64,000 bases of DNA, taken from contig JAQFVV010000284.1 of assembly GCA_028023455.1 (NCBI GenBank), positions 632,501 to 696,500 on the forward strand. Reading direction: 5' to 3'. This DNA comes from Epiperipatus broadwayi. Its lineage: Eukaryota > Onychophora > Udeonychophora > Euonychophora > Peripatidae. A program made the translations under genes and the position numbers. This document shows positions 12,401 to 23,305 of this stretch, piece after piece; the stretch's first letter is position 1; each line of letters begins with the position of its first letter. A model generated the notes under the pieces. The model ran no database searches and was not told where the DNA came from. It saw only the letters and a program-made list of their open reading frames with translations.

Positions 12401-14470
12401 AATACACTAAAATCGGTTTTAAACTGCAAGAGTTAAATATTTTTCTTTCTCTTCAGATCAATGACATTAAGATTATGTTTTCCCTTACTTGGGAAAATAG
12501 CAAAAATGTGTGTAATAATAAATGTATGTATCTTTATACATTTTATATCCCTTTGACTAAATATATTTTAGACCATATACCACAATAATCATAAATGTTT
12601 AAAAACAAAATTCCCAAATAACACATGACATAAGTAATATACATAATACAGCAATAATAAAAAAATAAAAGAACATTTTCTTCCATTAAATTTTTATCCT
12701 ATTCATCCAAGTTATTTCATCCTTGTGAGTTAAAATGATAAGAACTAATATTATGATGAGCAAACATTCCAGATAATGCATATATATTTTATTATCCTGT
12801 TTGATGCTAATATAATAAGGCAATATTCAAAGGTCTTCAAATGTATCGTAATTAAAATCAGTTTATCCATTTTTCTGGAGATAATTTTTCTTAATACCTG
12901 TATAGGTTATTGTAGTCTTCAAAACAAACTTTTTAAAAACATTTATTGATTTATTCAGTATTGTATAGTGAGACAAGGTTTAAACATTTCAAGTGGAGTG
13001 GAACTAAAATCAGTTTATTTTACATTTTAATCCAATAATTTTCTTTGAAAATGACTTTATAATTTTATTGCAATTAATATCTTTAACTTGTTGGTTTTTT
13101 TTAAAAAAAAAAATAATTTATTTATTCTGTTCTTTCATCTGTGGTACGATTTGTAACACTTCAAGTAATTGGGACATTTATCAGACATTTTTTTAAATCT
13201 TATTTATATGTGTTGCACTGTAAGATTTTTAAAAGTAAAGATTTATTTTATTATATTTCCCTTGACAAAATAATAACTGTTTAGCACTATTAAAAAGAAA
13301 TTATCCAATTACAAGTACGACGTCTTGAGCTTTTTTAATGAATCTGTAATTGTTCATTTTTATCATTACACAAAATTGATGCTAGGAAAAATCAGCAGAT
13401 GAGAATAGATAATAAAATCACGCAATTATTTTTTTACTTTATTAAATGTTAGATGATTCAAAAATGACTTTTTAATTTATTTACTATATATATATATCAT
13501 AACACTTGTCTTCAAAATTATCTCGAATTATTATATTTTTCTTCAGATTTTAATTTACAAGCACAATATTGTTCTGATGAATAATAAGAGTGGTGCAAAA
13601 TACAAACATTATCAACTCTTTATTTTAACTATAAATAATTTGTGTGGTCATTCTTAAAGAAGTGATTTTAAAAATATGAATAAAATACAAGAAAAAGCTT
13701 ACTTTTTCTTGAATTTTTCTGGGTTTGAAGCAATATTTTTCTAGATAAAGACTTATCTCCATGGCTTTCATTTCCTTTTCCAGTATGAATCCTAGGAACT
13801 ATACGGTCGTGGAGATAGTGTTTAAAATGATAGCAAGGCTTTGATTTTTATTCCATGTTTTTAGATAGCAATATATTACAATCCCATTCAATTAGATTTC
13901 AAATTTTTCTGATTTTTAGCTTTTTTCCTCCTTATTTTAGAAGATCAGAGTTGAAGTCTGTCATTGTTTAGTTCTTTTTTTCTTAATCCACCCCCCTACA
14001 ACTTTGTTAAATTATATATAGCTTTTATTACAATGCACTGTGGGAGCATAATCTTGGTGTGAATATATTAATATTACCCCCTCTGGCTTCATTTTTAATA
14101 ACTACCCATAATATCACAAACTATTTTCAATTCACTAGAAAAAAATATGCTTAAGAATTAACTGTAATGATTCATTTTACAAGATTTACAAATTTGATTT
14201 AATTATTTATTTATTTCAATTGCTATTCAAAAATAATAAAATAGTAATATATTTCTCTCCCAATTAATAACAATATTTTTAAATTGTTGTTTTATCCCTA
14301 GTTTCAAACCTACCCTGGATTTAAAATCTCATCTCCACTCAAGCAATTTCCTAGTGCATTCAAAACAGTCTTTATTTAAAGCCACTTATTAAGATTTTTA
14401 TGCTAGATATATTATTATGATTTAAAATTTTGGATTATTTAATGCAGGGACCTAAATAAAAGGTCACAAT
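9447..14470 (+). mobile_element. Large non-coding element, copy A (ATTGTRACC termini)
   Basis: This 5.0-kb block is repeated in inverted orientation at 51696-56627, with similarity followed along most of its length. The limits are the same in both copies: one end starts ATTGTAACC and the other ends GGTCACAAT, so the termini are short inverted repeats (ATTGTRACC, about 9-11 bp). The right end abuts a TA run; similarity between the copies stops at these points. I see no long ORF and no transposase or RT motif. It contains a simple GATGAT/AATGAAT-rich area near 9.8-10.1 kb. It behaves as a large non-autonomous DNA-transposon-like element. It lies just upstream of, and probably in the last intron of, the gene ending at 14922. 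The superfamily is unknown. Confidence 0.7.
11284..11315. repeat. Perfect 13-bp palindrome inside copy A
   Basis: CAGAATATGATAA is followed by GGGCAA and then TTATCATATTCTG. The corresponding position in the inverted copy near 54783 keeps only part of it, so it is not conserved between copies. Confidence 0.7.
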
Positions 14471-14715
14471 ATATATATATATATCAGGCACATGTCTCAT
14501 GACCAATATAGCTTGCATTACCAATATGTACTATATAAAGAGGCTGCTGATAAAGGCTTCAGGTATTTTCCCTTGTAGCATTTATCATAAAAAATAAAAA
14601 TAAATAAGCTTGTTTAGAGCTATTATCAGGCTCTTTATATATATATACCAATTTAGAATTTACTAAATATTATTGTTATTGTTGTTATTATTAATATATT
14701 TATTTATTTTGAAAG

Positions 14716-14922
14716 GATAATCACTTTATTATAACATACTGGTTAATCGGAAAAGTAGCGACAAAAATACCTTTTGACATAATTAAAACAGAAGATCGCA
14801 AAGAGGAAGAAGATATTTCAAAACTTGAAGAAAAAATTTCACAAAAGTTGCCACCAAAAATTTTAAAACAACCAGGAAGTTCTCCTAAAAGTGCTCGACG
14901 AGTGTCTTTTCAGGATGAATAA
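14716..14922 (+). CDS. Terminal exon of a receptor-type guanylate cyclase (partial)
   Basis: The open frame runs 68 codons to a TAA at 14920-14922. It begins DNHFIITYWLIGK, which resembles the C-terminal edge of class III guanylate cyclase domains in receptor cyclases, where a TYWL-x-G motif closes the fold. A charged, Lys/Glu-rich tail follows (EDRKEEEDISKLEEKIS), and the end is SARRVSFQDE. RRVS fits a basophilic kinase site and RVSF fits the PP1 docking pattern. The likely acceptor is the AG at 14714-14715 after a T-rich tract, and a stop lies in frame just upstream, so earlier coding must come from other exons. I did not find those in the window; the last intron would contain the 5-kb element. 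Composition is clearly more protein-like than the flanks. Other proteins ending in a TYWL-like motif cannot be excluded. Confidence 0.6.
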   Translation, partial: DNHFIITYWLIGKVATKIPFDIIKTEDRKEEEDISKLEEKISQKLPPKILKQPGSSPKSARRVSFQDE

Positions 14923-15837
14923 TGCTCCATAGGTTAAAGAATTGACAATTGATAAACTTGATAAAAAAAACAATCTTTTTTTTTTGTATATTGATTAGAA
15001 TAAAAAAAGTGACTATATGTGTAAGAGATTTATTATTTTGTTTGTTTTCTTTTCTTCAATATGTAATTATAATAAATTACCAAAATGTTTTAACACCTCC
15101 AATAGGAAAGGTTTTATTTTTTTCCATATGAATTAGTTTCTTTGTTGTAGACACACCTAAGTCACTTTTGGTGATGTACATCAGAATTATGCCACTGAAA
15201 AGATTTTATTCCTTTTTTTGTATGAGTTAGTCTCTTTTTCTTATACATTTCTGAGTGTACTTTAGATGTGGCACACCAGAATTATGAGATTATTCATATG
15301 AAGAAAAAAATCAAACATTTTTATTTTTGATTGTGTAACTACAAATACAAACAAAAATGAAAAAAGCAATTTTGTATTATATATATATATAATAGTTAAT
15401 TAGCATTATATTTATTGTTTTTATTGTTATTACAATAGTTTTTAATTAATGAACATTTTTATTTGTGTGCAGAAAGGAATTTGCTGTTAACTGAAAGGAG
15501 ACTTTTTGATTCCTCTTCAAGATCTTAATGTTACCAAGCAGTGCAAAATCTTAATGTCCACTCCATAATTTCTTGTGACTGCAGTTATTATATAACGTGA
15601 TTATTCATATAGTATATGAATATGGATGGGTTGTTGGCCAACATACATTACCCAGCACAGTGAGTTTATGGTCTTTTTATCTCTGAGTTTAAAATTGAGA
15701 AATGCCATAGCCTTTTTTCTCAATTGTCTAATAAAACAAAATGAATGTGTGTGTGAAAATTTTTTTTTTCTCATAAATGTATACAATCATAATAGAGAAA
15801 AATTAATCATGGCTCTCCTTTCAGGAAATTGTTAAGT
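14923..15837. other. Probable 3' UTR and intergenic AT-rich DNA
   Basis: It follows the stop codon of the terminal exon at 14922. No gene was recognised. Short ORFs at 14949-15131 and on both strands at 15.6-15.8 kb overlap each other and look fortuitous. Confidence 0.45.
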
Positions 15838-15949
15838 CATCAGTGAAGGCTGTGGTTGGTAGTCAAAAGTGCAGGGAGCTAAGAAACTTTTGACTGCAGA
15901 TCCAGTTGCCATTTGATAAGGCATTTTATATTTAGGTACATACAACTGC

Positions 15950-16660
15950 AAATCACTTTCAAGTGAAGCGAGATTGCAAGAATTAGAAGAAGAGCTGTTT
16001 CTTATTAATTGGAACATTTTGACTTTGTCCAGTTAGAAAAAAGGGGAAAAGGCAATTTATTTAAAATGTGGACATGTACTATACTACATAGACACAAATG
16101 TTGGAAGTACAAGAAGAATTTATTAAAAATAAAAAAGGGGAAGGACAACATTGTGGAGATTGATAGTGTATCAGACAGAGTTGCAAGATTAATTATTCAA
16201 CTTAATATCAGTTAAAAAATGCAGATAATTCAGGTTTATGCCCCAGAAAATTATCATAGTGATGCAGTAGTAGAAGATTTTAATATGAATTTACAAAATG
16301 CCTTTAATCAGAGTAAACAACATTTTAGAATTGTTATGGGAGACTTTAATCCTAGAATTGGTAAACAAATGAAAGATAAAGTTGTTGTAGCTAAATTTGG
16401 TTATGGCGATAGAAATGAAATAGGGAATACATTTCCAGGGTTTGCAAAAAAAAGCTTTATATTATGATTTTTTGAGAAAAATGTTAAAAGGAAATGAATA
16501 CAGAAGCATCCAAATGAAGGTACAGCAGAATTGACTTATATTTTGTTTAACAAAAAATATATATTTCAAGACTGTAATGTTCTTAATAAATTCAACACAA
16601 GAAATGATCATCAATTGATAAGATGTAAGTTACATGTCAATACAAAATTAGAGAGACGAA
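15950..16660 (+). pseudogene. LINE endonuclease (EEP/APE domain) remnant
   Basis: Readable pieces include RLQELEEELFLINW, then DNIVEIDSVSDRVARLIIQLN, then IIQVYAPENYHSDAVVEDF, and MGDFNPRIG, which is the conserved GDFN catalytic-region motif (usually GDFNA-x-IG). These are followed by FGYGDRNEIGN (usually FG-x-G-x-RNERG) and, beyond a frameshift, by IDYILFNKK-like residues. The longest uninterrupted piece is 16219-16467. The enzyme normally nicks target DNA for target-primed reverse transcription. Stops make it non-functional here. Confidence 0.75.
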
Positions 16661-17039
16661 CATTATTAAGAAAAACAATATTTATAATTGATATTCCTAA
16701 TCTTTAGAAACATTCCAATGAATTTAAATTAGAATTTGCAAATCGTTTTCGAATTAGATTTTGAACATGATATACATTTGAATAAAATTAAAAGAAACAT
16801 AACTGATATATTTTTTAAAAGCTGCAACAATGGTATCTGGTATAACAAAGCAGCAATTGTCGAATAAAATTTCTACTGAGACTAGAGAATTTATGAAGAA
16901 AAGAAGGAATGTGAAGGTTTAAAGCAATAGTGCCTTAATATGGATTGAATACTTCTAATTTTGTAAAATGGTGTGAAAAGAGTTGATAATGATAATGATA
17001 TAAGAAAGAGTAATTGTGAACTAGATAAGAAAGTGCTCT

Positions 17040-18200
17040 AGAAGAGAATAAAAGTCTCAGCAGTATAAAACAATTTGTTGGTATTAGTAGAAAATGTATA
17101 TGTGAAATTAGAAAAAAAAGATGGAGCTATTACCAAAAAGAGAGATGACATCATGAAATGAGGAGAAGTGTTCTATCAAGAATTATATAATAATAAAGAA
17201 TAAATATCTCCTATGTCTTCTGAATGGCCCATAATTTTAAATGAAGAAGTAAGATGTGATTGAATTATAAAGAGGGGGAAAGCTCCATATAATGATGAAA
17301 TTACAATTGATATATTAAAAAAAGCAGTTGAAGAAATAAAAAAAAAATTGGCAAAATTATTATATACCAAATGTCTAAATAATAAAGATATACCAGCTGA
17401 TTGAAAGAATACAATATTAATATTGATGATTAAAAAAGATGATAAAGAAGATGTTAGAAATTACAGGGCTAACTGCATTTTATCAGTTTTATATAAATTT
17501 TTTACCCAGATAATTTCAATTTGTCTACAGATAATATTGGATTTTAACTAACCAAAGGTACAAGCTGAATTTAAAAGTGGTTTTTGTAGAGAGGATATTA
17601 TCTAAGTGTTAAGAGAAGTTATACAAAGAACCAATATGAGTTGCTATTATGCTTTGGATTTGTAAATTATAAAAAGGCATTTGATTCTACAAACATCTCT
17701 TTAGTGATTAAAGTGTTGCATCATCAAGTATACACCCATAATATTGTTATGTTCTGAAGAATATTTATGAAAATGCAACAATAACAATTCAATTATATAA
17801 TGATACTAGGAAGATTAACATTGAAAAGGGTGTAAGTCAAGTTGACTCCAAAACTTTTTATGTAGTGCTGCAAGAAGAATTTTATGAATTGAAATAGGAA
17901 GCTAAAGGATTAAAAATAAATGGAGAATATCTAAGTCATTTACTATTTTCAGATGATCTAGTTGTTTTTGCAAATAATGCTTTAGAGCTTAAAGAAATAT
18001 TGCAAGTGTTATGAAATGAAAACAAGAAAGTAGGATTAAAGATAAATGTTAAAAAAACTAAAGTAATGTTAAATAAATTTTCTCAACAGTTGAAAATAAA
18101 GATTGATTATGATGAGTTAGAAGAAATTAACAACTATGAATTTTTTAGTCAGATTATTACTACAGATGGAAACAATGTATTAAATTAATCATAGAATTGA
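17040..18200 (+). pseudogene. LINE reverse transcriptase remnant
   Basis: Across frameshifts I read KRDDIMK, KRGKAPYNDEITIDILKKA, ILMIKKDDKEDVRNYRA (the K-x-DK-x-x-x-NYRP region), ILSVLYKFFTQIISICLQ, AEFKSGFCRED (usually AGFRSG) and, at about 17925-18060, HLLFSDDLVVFAN. The last is the F-x-DD catalytic box with Ser replacing Ala. KVGLKINVKKTKVM follows, the usual segment after that box. In-frame TGA and TAA codons are frequent. The order and motifs match RTE-clade LINEs annotated as endonuclease-reverse transcriptase. Confidence 0.75.
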
Positions 18201-18720
18201 ACTTGATTGGAATGATTTTGGTAGAAATAACTTAATATTAATAGGACATATTCCTATGTGTTTGAAAATGAAGGTTTTAAATAAATATGTTTTACCAGTA
18301 CTTACTTAGGGATCTGAGACTTGGACACTTAATAGAAGAGCAGTATAGACACTTAAGATCATTTAAAGAAGTAGCAGTTAGTAGTATCAAGAAGGGATCA
18401 AAAATGCAATAAATGGGTATGGTAAAAAACAGGTATTACTGAAATCATTAAAATAATTATAAGACAAGTGAAGTTGGGCTGGAGATATTGCTAGAAGATA
18501 TAATAGCAGATGAATAATTGAAATGTGAAATTGGATTCGAAGTGATTGTAAAAATTCAGGAAGAGTCAACATGTTTAATGGATCAATAAATTAAGAAAGT
18601 TTGCATGGATGCTATGGACAATAGAGGTTAGAGATCACAGAAGACTGATTGAACATGGAAAGACCATCCTGCAGTGCATTGATAATAGTTGATGCTGATA
18701 ATGATATTGAATTAAATGTT

Positions 18721-19009
18721 TATATGGATTGTTGTTATAATAATTAATAGAAATTAGGAGATAATATTCACTAAATAGAGATTTAACCTCTTGTTACCAA
18801 GAAATTCTCAAATACTCCTAATTCGTGAGCCTAAGCAAGTTTTACACATAAACCCATAATTGCTCTATGGGTGGGTTTTTTTTTTTAAAATTTAAAAATA
18901 GTTGATGAGTGTTAAGGAATTAATTGATATTACTTCTATGGATTGAATGACTGATATATAATAATTAATTATCATTTTTATTATTATTTTGATATATATA
19001 TATATAAAT
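18721..19009. other. Short AT-rich spacer
   Basis: It lies between the LINE 3' end and the foldback element. It contains a TA run at about 18992-19006, immediately before the foldback. No gene was seen. Confidence 0.4.
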
Positions 19010-19652
19010 TTTTTGGGTAAAACTGCGTGTTATCTTTTATTATATACCAATATTTCAATGAACTAGCATCCGCCATTGTCAAGGTAAACTCTTGAAAAAA
19101 AATTTGGTCGATCTCCAACTGTAATGCAACTGAGTGGAAGATGAAACTGAGAATCAGTTTGAAATAGTTTAGTATTCAGAATATGAGGTCTATCAAAATG
19201 TATATTTCTCTTACTTTTACCACCTATTAATTTAAAGTCAATATTAGAAAACATAGGTAAAATGAGAGGTTTCCATATGGCTGAAATAAATTGTGCTTCA
19301 TCAGCCTATTTAAACCAGTATGTTTCTTTAATATTTCAATTGACTCTCTCATGGCTGATGAAGCACAACATATTCCAGCCATATGGAAATCTCTCATTTT
19401 ATCTATGTCTTCTAATATTGACTTTAAATTAATAGGTGGTAAAACTAAGATAAATATACATTTTGATAAACCTCATATTCTGAATACTAAACTATTTCAA
19501 ACTGATTCTCGTGCTTCATCTCACACTCAATCATGTTACAGTTGAAGGTTGAAAAAAATTTTTTCAGGAGTTTACCTTGACAATAGCAAGTGCTAGTTCC
19601 TGGAAATATTGGTATATAATAAAAAATAACACACGGTTTTACCCCAAAAATC
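19010..19652. repeat. Foldback element with about 297-bp arms
   Basis: Left arm 19010-19306 and right arm 19353-19652 are inverted copies with modest divergence, separated by a spacer of about 46 bp. The outer ends read TTTTGGGTAAAAC and GGTTTTACCCCAAAA. Both arms can be read as a similar short protein (shared SNIDFKLIGGK, NIHFD, PHILNTKLFQTDS), so the repeat may derive from coding sequence. The part of each arm close to the outer end has a TTGACAA-variable-GAAATATTGGTAT pattern, vaguely like a degenerate hammerhead core. The left side abuts a TA run. Confidence 0.8.
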
Positions 19653-19689
19653 ATTTATCTACATCATACAACTGTGAAAACATTAAATA

Positions 19690-20055
19690 TTATATATATA
19701 TAATCAAAATTACCCCAAATTCACAACTCAGCCAGACTAGTCAAGAAAATAAATTTTAAAACACTATTAATGGTTCCACTGATACAAGAAGAATTCTCTA
19801 TTGTAATGAGCTGCAAAATAACAACATTTAAACTAAACATTATTCACAACTCCACCTACTTTCCATACACCCTTAATTAATATTAAAAGAACTTTTAAAT
19901 AAGTGAATTGCTTCAGAATCATAATTTTTTTAAAATCAAGATTCTTTAATTCTTCTTTTTATTTCATTTCTCTCAAAGAAGACAACCATAGCTTAATCAA
20001 AATTAATATGGTGGTCTGTATCTTTTTCATGGATTTATAAAGCAGAACTATGATA
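19690..20055 (-). mobile_element. Fragment of a Penelope-like element (3' part)
   Basis: On the minus strand this matches the 3' region of the PLE at 36310-36695: the terminal ACCCCAAAT-type segment, a degenerate version of the hammerhead-like hairpin at 19761-19805, and the end of the GIY-YIG-region reading frame with numerous stops. It begins at a TA run on the left, as the other copies do. Confidence 0.7.
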
Positions 20056-20087
20056 TTTATTTCTAGCCATATAAAGACTAATGTAGA

Positions 20088-20240
20088 TTTGGGGTGAACT
20101 CATTGCTAAAAGAGGTGAGAATAGATGGACAGTTGAAATCTAGAAATGAATTCTATCTAACTGTTAAAATGTACAGCTCACACAAATCACATAAGAGGAA
20201 TGTGGATTTCCATAGTCTGATGTCACAGATTAAATAAAAC
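20088..20240 (+). mobile_element. 3' fragment of an RTE-type LINE
   Basis: One frame reads WGELIAKRGENRWTVEI, matching the C-terminal WAGHIARR-x-DNRWT-x-x-I region typical of RTE-type ORF2 proteins, followed by degenerate sequence. It is short and broken. Confidence 0.45.
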
Positions 20241-20342
20241 TTTTTTTTGTTTTTGGCCTGCTAAGATCAGTTAGATATATGAGACTCTAAGATTGCAAAA
20301 TTATGACAAATGCTAAATATATTGAGACCCTACAATTATATA

Positions 20343-20528
20343 TATAATACATATTTTGCGGATTCATCCATGTTAAAAACTTTTAATATTAATATACTGA
20401 CATTTCGACTTGGTCACACAAGTCATCCACATAACTCTGTGGATGACTTGTTTGACAAAGTCAAACTGTCAGTATATTAATATTAAAAGTTTTTAACACA
20501 GATGAACCCACAAAATATGTATTTTATA
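20343..20528. repeat. Near-perfect palindrome, arms about 90 bp
   Basis: Left arm 20343-20431 and right arm 20438-20528 flank a 6-bp loop, and TA-rich ends border both sides. Near the loop the sequence reads GGATGACTTG, a variable part, CAAGTCGAAATGTC. This is a GATGA plus stem plus GAAA arrangement like part of a hammerhead core, but I could not complete helices I and III. It is probably a MITE-like foldback. Confidence 0.85.
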
Positions 20529-20567
20529 TATTTAACCCATGCAAATCTTCGTTTTAACATATATATC

Positions 20568-20752
20568 ATGATAAAAAGAGCAGCAGAAAATTAAAAAAAT
20601 ATTGATCACAACAAACAATTTGCCAAGCACTTTTAGTACAGTATACCAGAATCTTAGCAACATATTGGAATATGATTCTTGTATACTGTACTGAAAGTGC
20701 TTATCAAATTGTTCATTGTGTTTTTGAATTGTTGGCTGCTCTGTTTATCACG
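20568..20752. repeat. Second foldback, arms about 85 bp
   Basis: Left arm 20568-20655 and right arm 20668-20752 are inverted copies, sharing for example AGCACTTT-AGTACAGTATAC and GAGCAGC at the outer ends. The loop is about 12 bp. It lies only 40 bp from the preceding palindrome but is unrelated to it in sequence. Confidence 0.8.
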
Positions 20753-21410
20753 ATTTATACATGAATAATAATTTTCATTATCTGACAGAGTTTTTTCTAT
20801 TATATATATATATTACTACACATATAATAGCATAAATTGACTGCAATCTGTGGGAAATATTAGTACATTTTAATTGTGATTAAAATTACATGTTTATTTC
20901 ACTATCTAATCAATCTTTAAACAAGTTAGTAGGAGGAGATATATGGATTCTATATTTACTCTTATGCACAGATAATATACGATATAATACATTTTAAATT
21001 TTTTTTGGACAAATCTAAACTTGCTGCATAGACTAAAGTACCGATTACAAATCATTTTTACTTAAATCCTTCGTTTTGTTTCTATATTTTATACACAAAT
21101 TTCTTCTCTTTATGAGAAATATACATCAGTTTCTTGAAATTAAGTCTAGTAATATAATTTACAATTTATTTGACCGATCTGTTTATTATCTTCTCTTCTA
21201 GAATTCTCTGTCATTTATGCTGTTTACTTTAATATAAATTGTTATGGATAAATAGAAGACTTATCTCGCCTGTATACTTTTATTTATTACTCAAGAATAA
21301 ACATCTATTACTCTATTTATTTGATTAAAATTACTGTTGTTGTAAAATATTATACATCCATCACTCAATAGTAATATTACATTTTTAACTTGAACAATAT
21401 AAGTCACTTT
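20753..21410. other. AT-rich stretch, nothing recognised
   Basis: No ORF or repeat match was recognised between the foldback and the Merlin element. Confidence 0.4.
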
Positions 21411-22285
21411 GGTAAACCTGCAGTTTCCAGGTCACAATATAATTCGAATTTTGTTTCAAATTTTTCTCACCAGAGTGTTTCTTGTCAAATTACTGAGCAT
21501 TGCAGTTTTCGTTTATAGAAAAGATAAAGTTTGCAAAGCAAATTTCTATAGATAGGATTGGAATAAAGTATTTCTGGTAATGTGAAATTGTTACATTGTC
21601 TTGGGGCAATGAATCCTATAAATGGTAATGTAGTAGTAGTGCCAGAAAATGAAGTGTTACATGCTGCAGATATTCATGTAGAAAATTGAACATCATGGCT
21701 GTTGATGGATGAACTTCAAACTCCGTAGTTAGTAATGAAGTGGTTAGCAAGGAGGTACCTGCTTAAGAATAGTACCATATGTCAGCATTGTGGTGTACAA
21801 TGCCAGATGGATGAGGTTCATACAACTTAAGCACAATCCGTAATGGTGTATATGTGCACTCTGTCGCACACCAGGAGAACTTTGTAGATTCTCACGACCC
21901 TGATATCCACACACAATATGTGGAAAATATGTGGATGAGAGCTAAATGCAAGGTCAAACATCAGTGTGGTACCAGCAGTACTTTATTCGAATTCTGTCTG
22001 CAGGAATTTGCTTTCAGGACTCTACATGACTGACCCAGTCTTTGCGAATTTTATCGCTATCGTAAGCAAAAACTACATTAGACTAATTATGAATGTTGGT
22101 AGGATATATTGTTATTATTTTAATAAATTATTTTTTATAATATAATTATTTGTTATTTTTTTATATTATAATTTCATGTATTTGATATTTCACAGCAAAT
22201 TTTAAAATAATTCAACAAGAAACTCTCTGGTGAAAAAAAATTGAACTACAAAATTTTGTCGTGACCTGGTAACTGCAGGTTTATC
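21411..22285 (+). mobile_element. Deleted Merlin-family DNA transposon
   Basis: The 875-bp element has long terminal inverted repeats of about 85-95 bp: GGTAAACCTGCAGTTTCCAG at the left end, and the complement of GATAAACCTGCAGTTACCAG at the right end. The repeats extend inward through a shared CACCAGAG-GTTTCTTGT block. Candidate 8-bp target duplications are gtcacttt (21403-21410) and attacttt (22286-22293), agreeing at 6 of 8 bases. Inside are remnants of an ISXO2-like transposase. Merlin elements use long inverted repeats and 8-9-bp duplications, which fits. The element is a non-autonomous deletion derivative. Confidence 0.8.
21610..22033 (+). pseudogene. Merlin/ISXO2-like transposase, internally deleted
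   Basis: The N-terminal part reads WLARRYLLKNSTICQHCG, the conserved WL plus CxxC zinc-binding region of Merlin transposases. After a gap where the middle of the DDE domain should be, the C-terminal part (about 21869-22030) reads ENFVDSHDPDIHTQYVENMW, then KCKVKHQCGTSSTLFEFCLQ and EFAFR, ending at a TGA. This matches the family pattern NFV-x(n)-HTQ-x-VE-x-x-W-x-x-x-K-x(n)-GT and an EF-x-x-R finish. Internal stops, and the absence of the region between the zinc finger and the HTQ block, show that it is inactive. Confidence 0.8.
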
Positions 22286-22450
22286 ATTACTTTATCTAAC
22301 AACACATTCTTTTCATAAACTTCTCTTTCCTATTATTCATTATATTAAAGTTCTATAGCTTTTCTTGCTTAATTTATGAAAGTTAGCTATTCTGATCTTT
22401 GTTTGGGTTTTTTTTTTTTTTTTTTAATTAAACTATCACTTAAGTTTTTT

Positions 22451-22732
22451 TTAATAAGTAAATAAAGCAGAGATAAACCAAAAAATGTTTTGCTTAAGTA
22501 ATGATTGTCCATTTTTTTTAATTACTTGTACTGAATCACTTTTATCCTCATCCATTTTTTTGTTAATAGCAATAATATTTACTGGCAACTTTTTCAGTAA
22601 TAGTATTTTTGAAATTGTAAATTGATTTTCCCAAATTATGACTTGTGACCTTGAAGAAGAAATTAGCTTAATTATTCCATTCTTTAGTTTTATTAAGCAC
22701 ATTATTTTGTTTCCATGAAGATAAATTAACAT
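22451..22732 (-). CDS. Unassigned 93-codon ORF
   Basis: The frame encodes a Lys/Ile-rich product with a mixed middle part (ENQFTISKILLLKKLPVNII) and an acidic patch (KKMDEDKSDS). I recognise no domain. It lies between the Merlin element and the SINE dimer, with no matching copy seen in the window. It might be a host exon or an accidental ORF; composition is only slightly better than the surroundings. Confidence 0.2.
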   Translation of the reverse strand: MLIYLHGNKIMCLIKLKNGIIKLISSSRSQVIIWENQFTISKILLLKKLPVNIIAINKKMDEDKSDSVQVIKKNGQSLLKQNIFWFISALFTY

Positions 22733-23197
22733 ATGGTTATATAAAACAAAATATTTTTATAATGTTATGAATTTTACCAATATTTCATATCACTATTTAA
22801 TTTACTTACTCCTTGTTTTTTTTCATCATTGTCATGCCAAATCTATAAAAATTCTCTCCAACACTACATGAAAATCTCTCCTTATTTCTGATTGGTTGAT
22901 CACTTGAAAGTTGTTACATAGTTTTTTTAAAAAATATTTAACTTGTTATGTCAAAATTTAACTTAAAAAAATTTAACAACTATTTTTGAAACTGACTTAA
23001 TCTAAATAACGTTTCAATAGAAACTTAAAATTTATTTATTTATTCAGATTTATAGAATTATTTTAACAAAATATTTAAAATCAACGATTTTTATTAGCAT
23101 TATAATTATTTTAAAATATATTATTATTAAAATTTATATACAGATGTATAAAACAAAACGACCACGAGTAAAAAAAAATGTGTATTTATAATATCTT
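22733..23197. other. AT-rich stretch, nothing recognised
   Basis: Runs of A and T with no ORF or repeat match. Confidence 0.35.
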
Positions 23198-23305
23198 TTA
23201 AAGTCTATATTTAAAGTTATTTATTAAACTATTACTGCCAGATATATCTTAAAAATTTAAAATTTTGAATTATTTAATACAATGGACCAAGTAAAAGGTC
23301 ACAAT
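23198..23305 (+). mobile_element. Solo terminal fragment of the 5-kb element family
   Basis: The sequence matches about the last 105 bp of copy A (14364-14470) in the same orientation and ends with the same GGTCACAAT followed by a TA run. Similarity to the rest of copy A is not seen to the left, so this is a truncated copy or a related short element. Confidence 0.55.

Larger units (their letters stand above)
15838..18720 (+). mobile_element. Decayed RTE-type LINE retrotransposon
   Basis: Fragments of an apurinic-type endonuclease, a reverse transcriptase and a C-terminal region follow each other in the correct order on the + strand, in frames broken by many stops and frameshifts. The 3' end near 18660-18720 has a diffuse TGATGCTGATAATGAT-like tail, similar in style to the TGATGA tails of these elements. 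The 5' limit is approximate, placed where endonuclease-like similarity begins. No target duplication was identified. A further 3' fragment of a similar element lies at 20088-20240. Confidence 0.75.

Noticed and set aside
15601-15835. Overlapping ORFs on both strands
   Set aside because: They mirror each other on the two strands, have no homology that I recognise and lie in AT-rich DNA.
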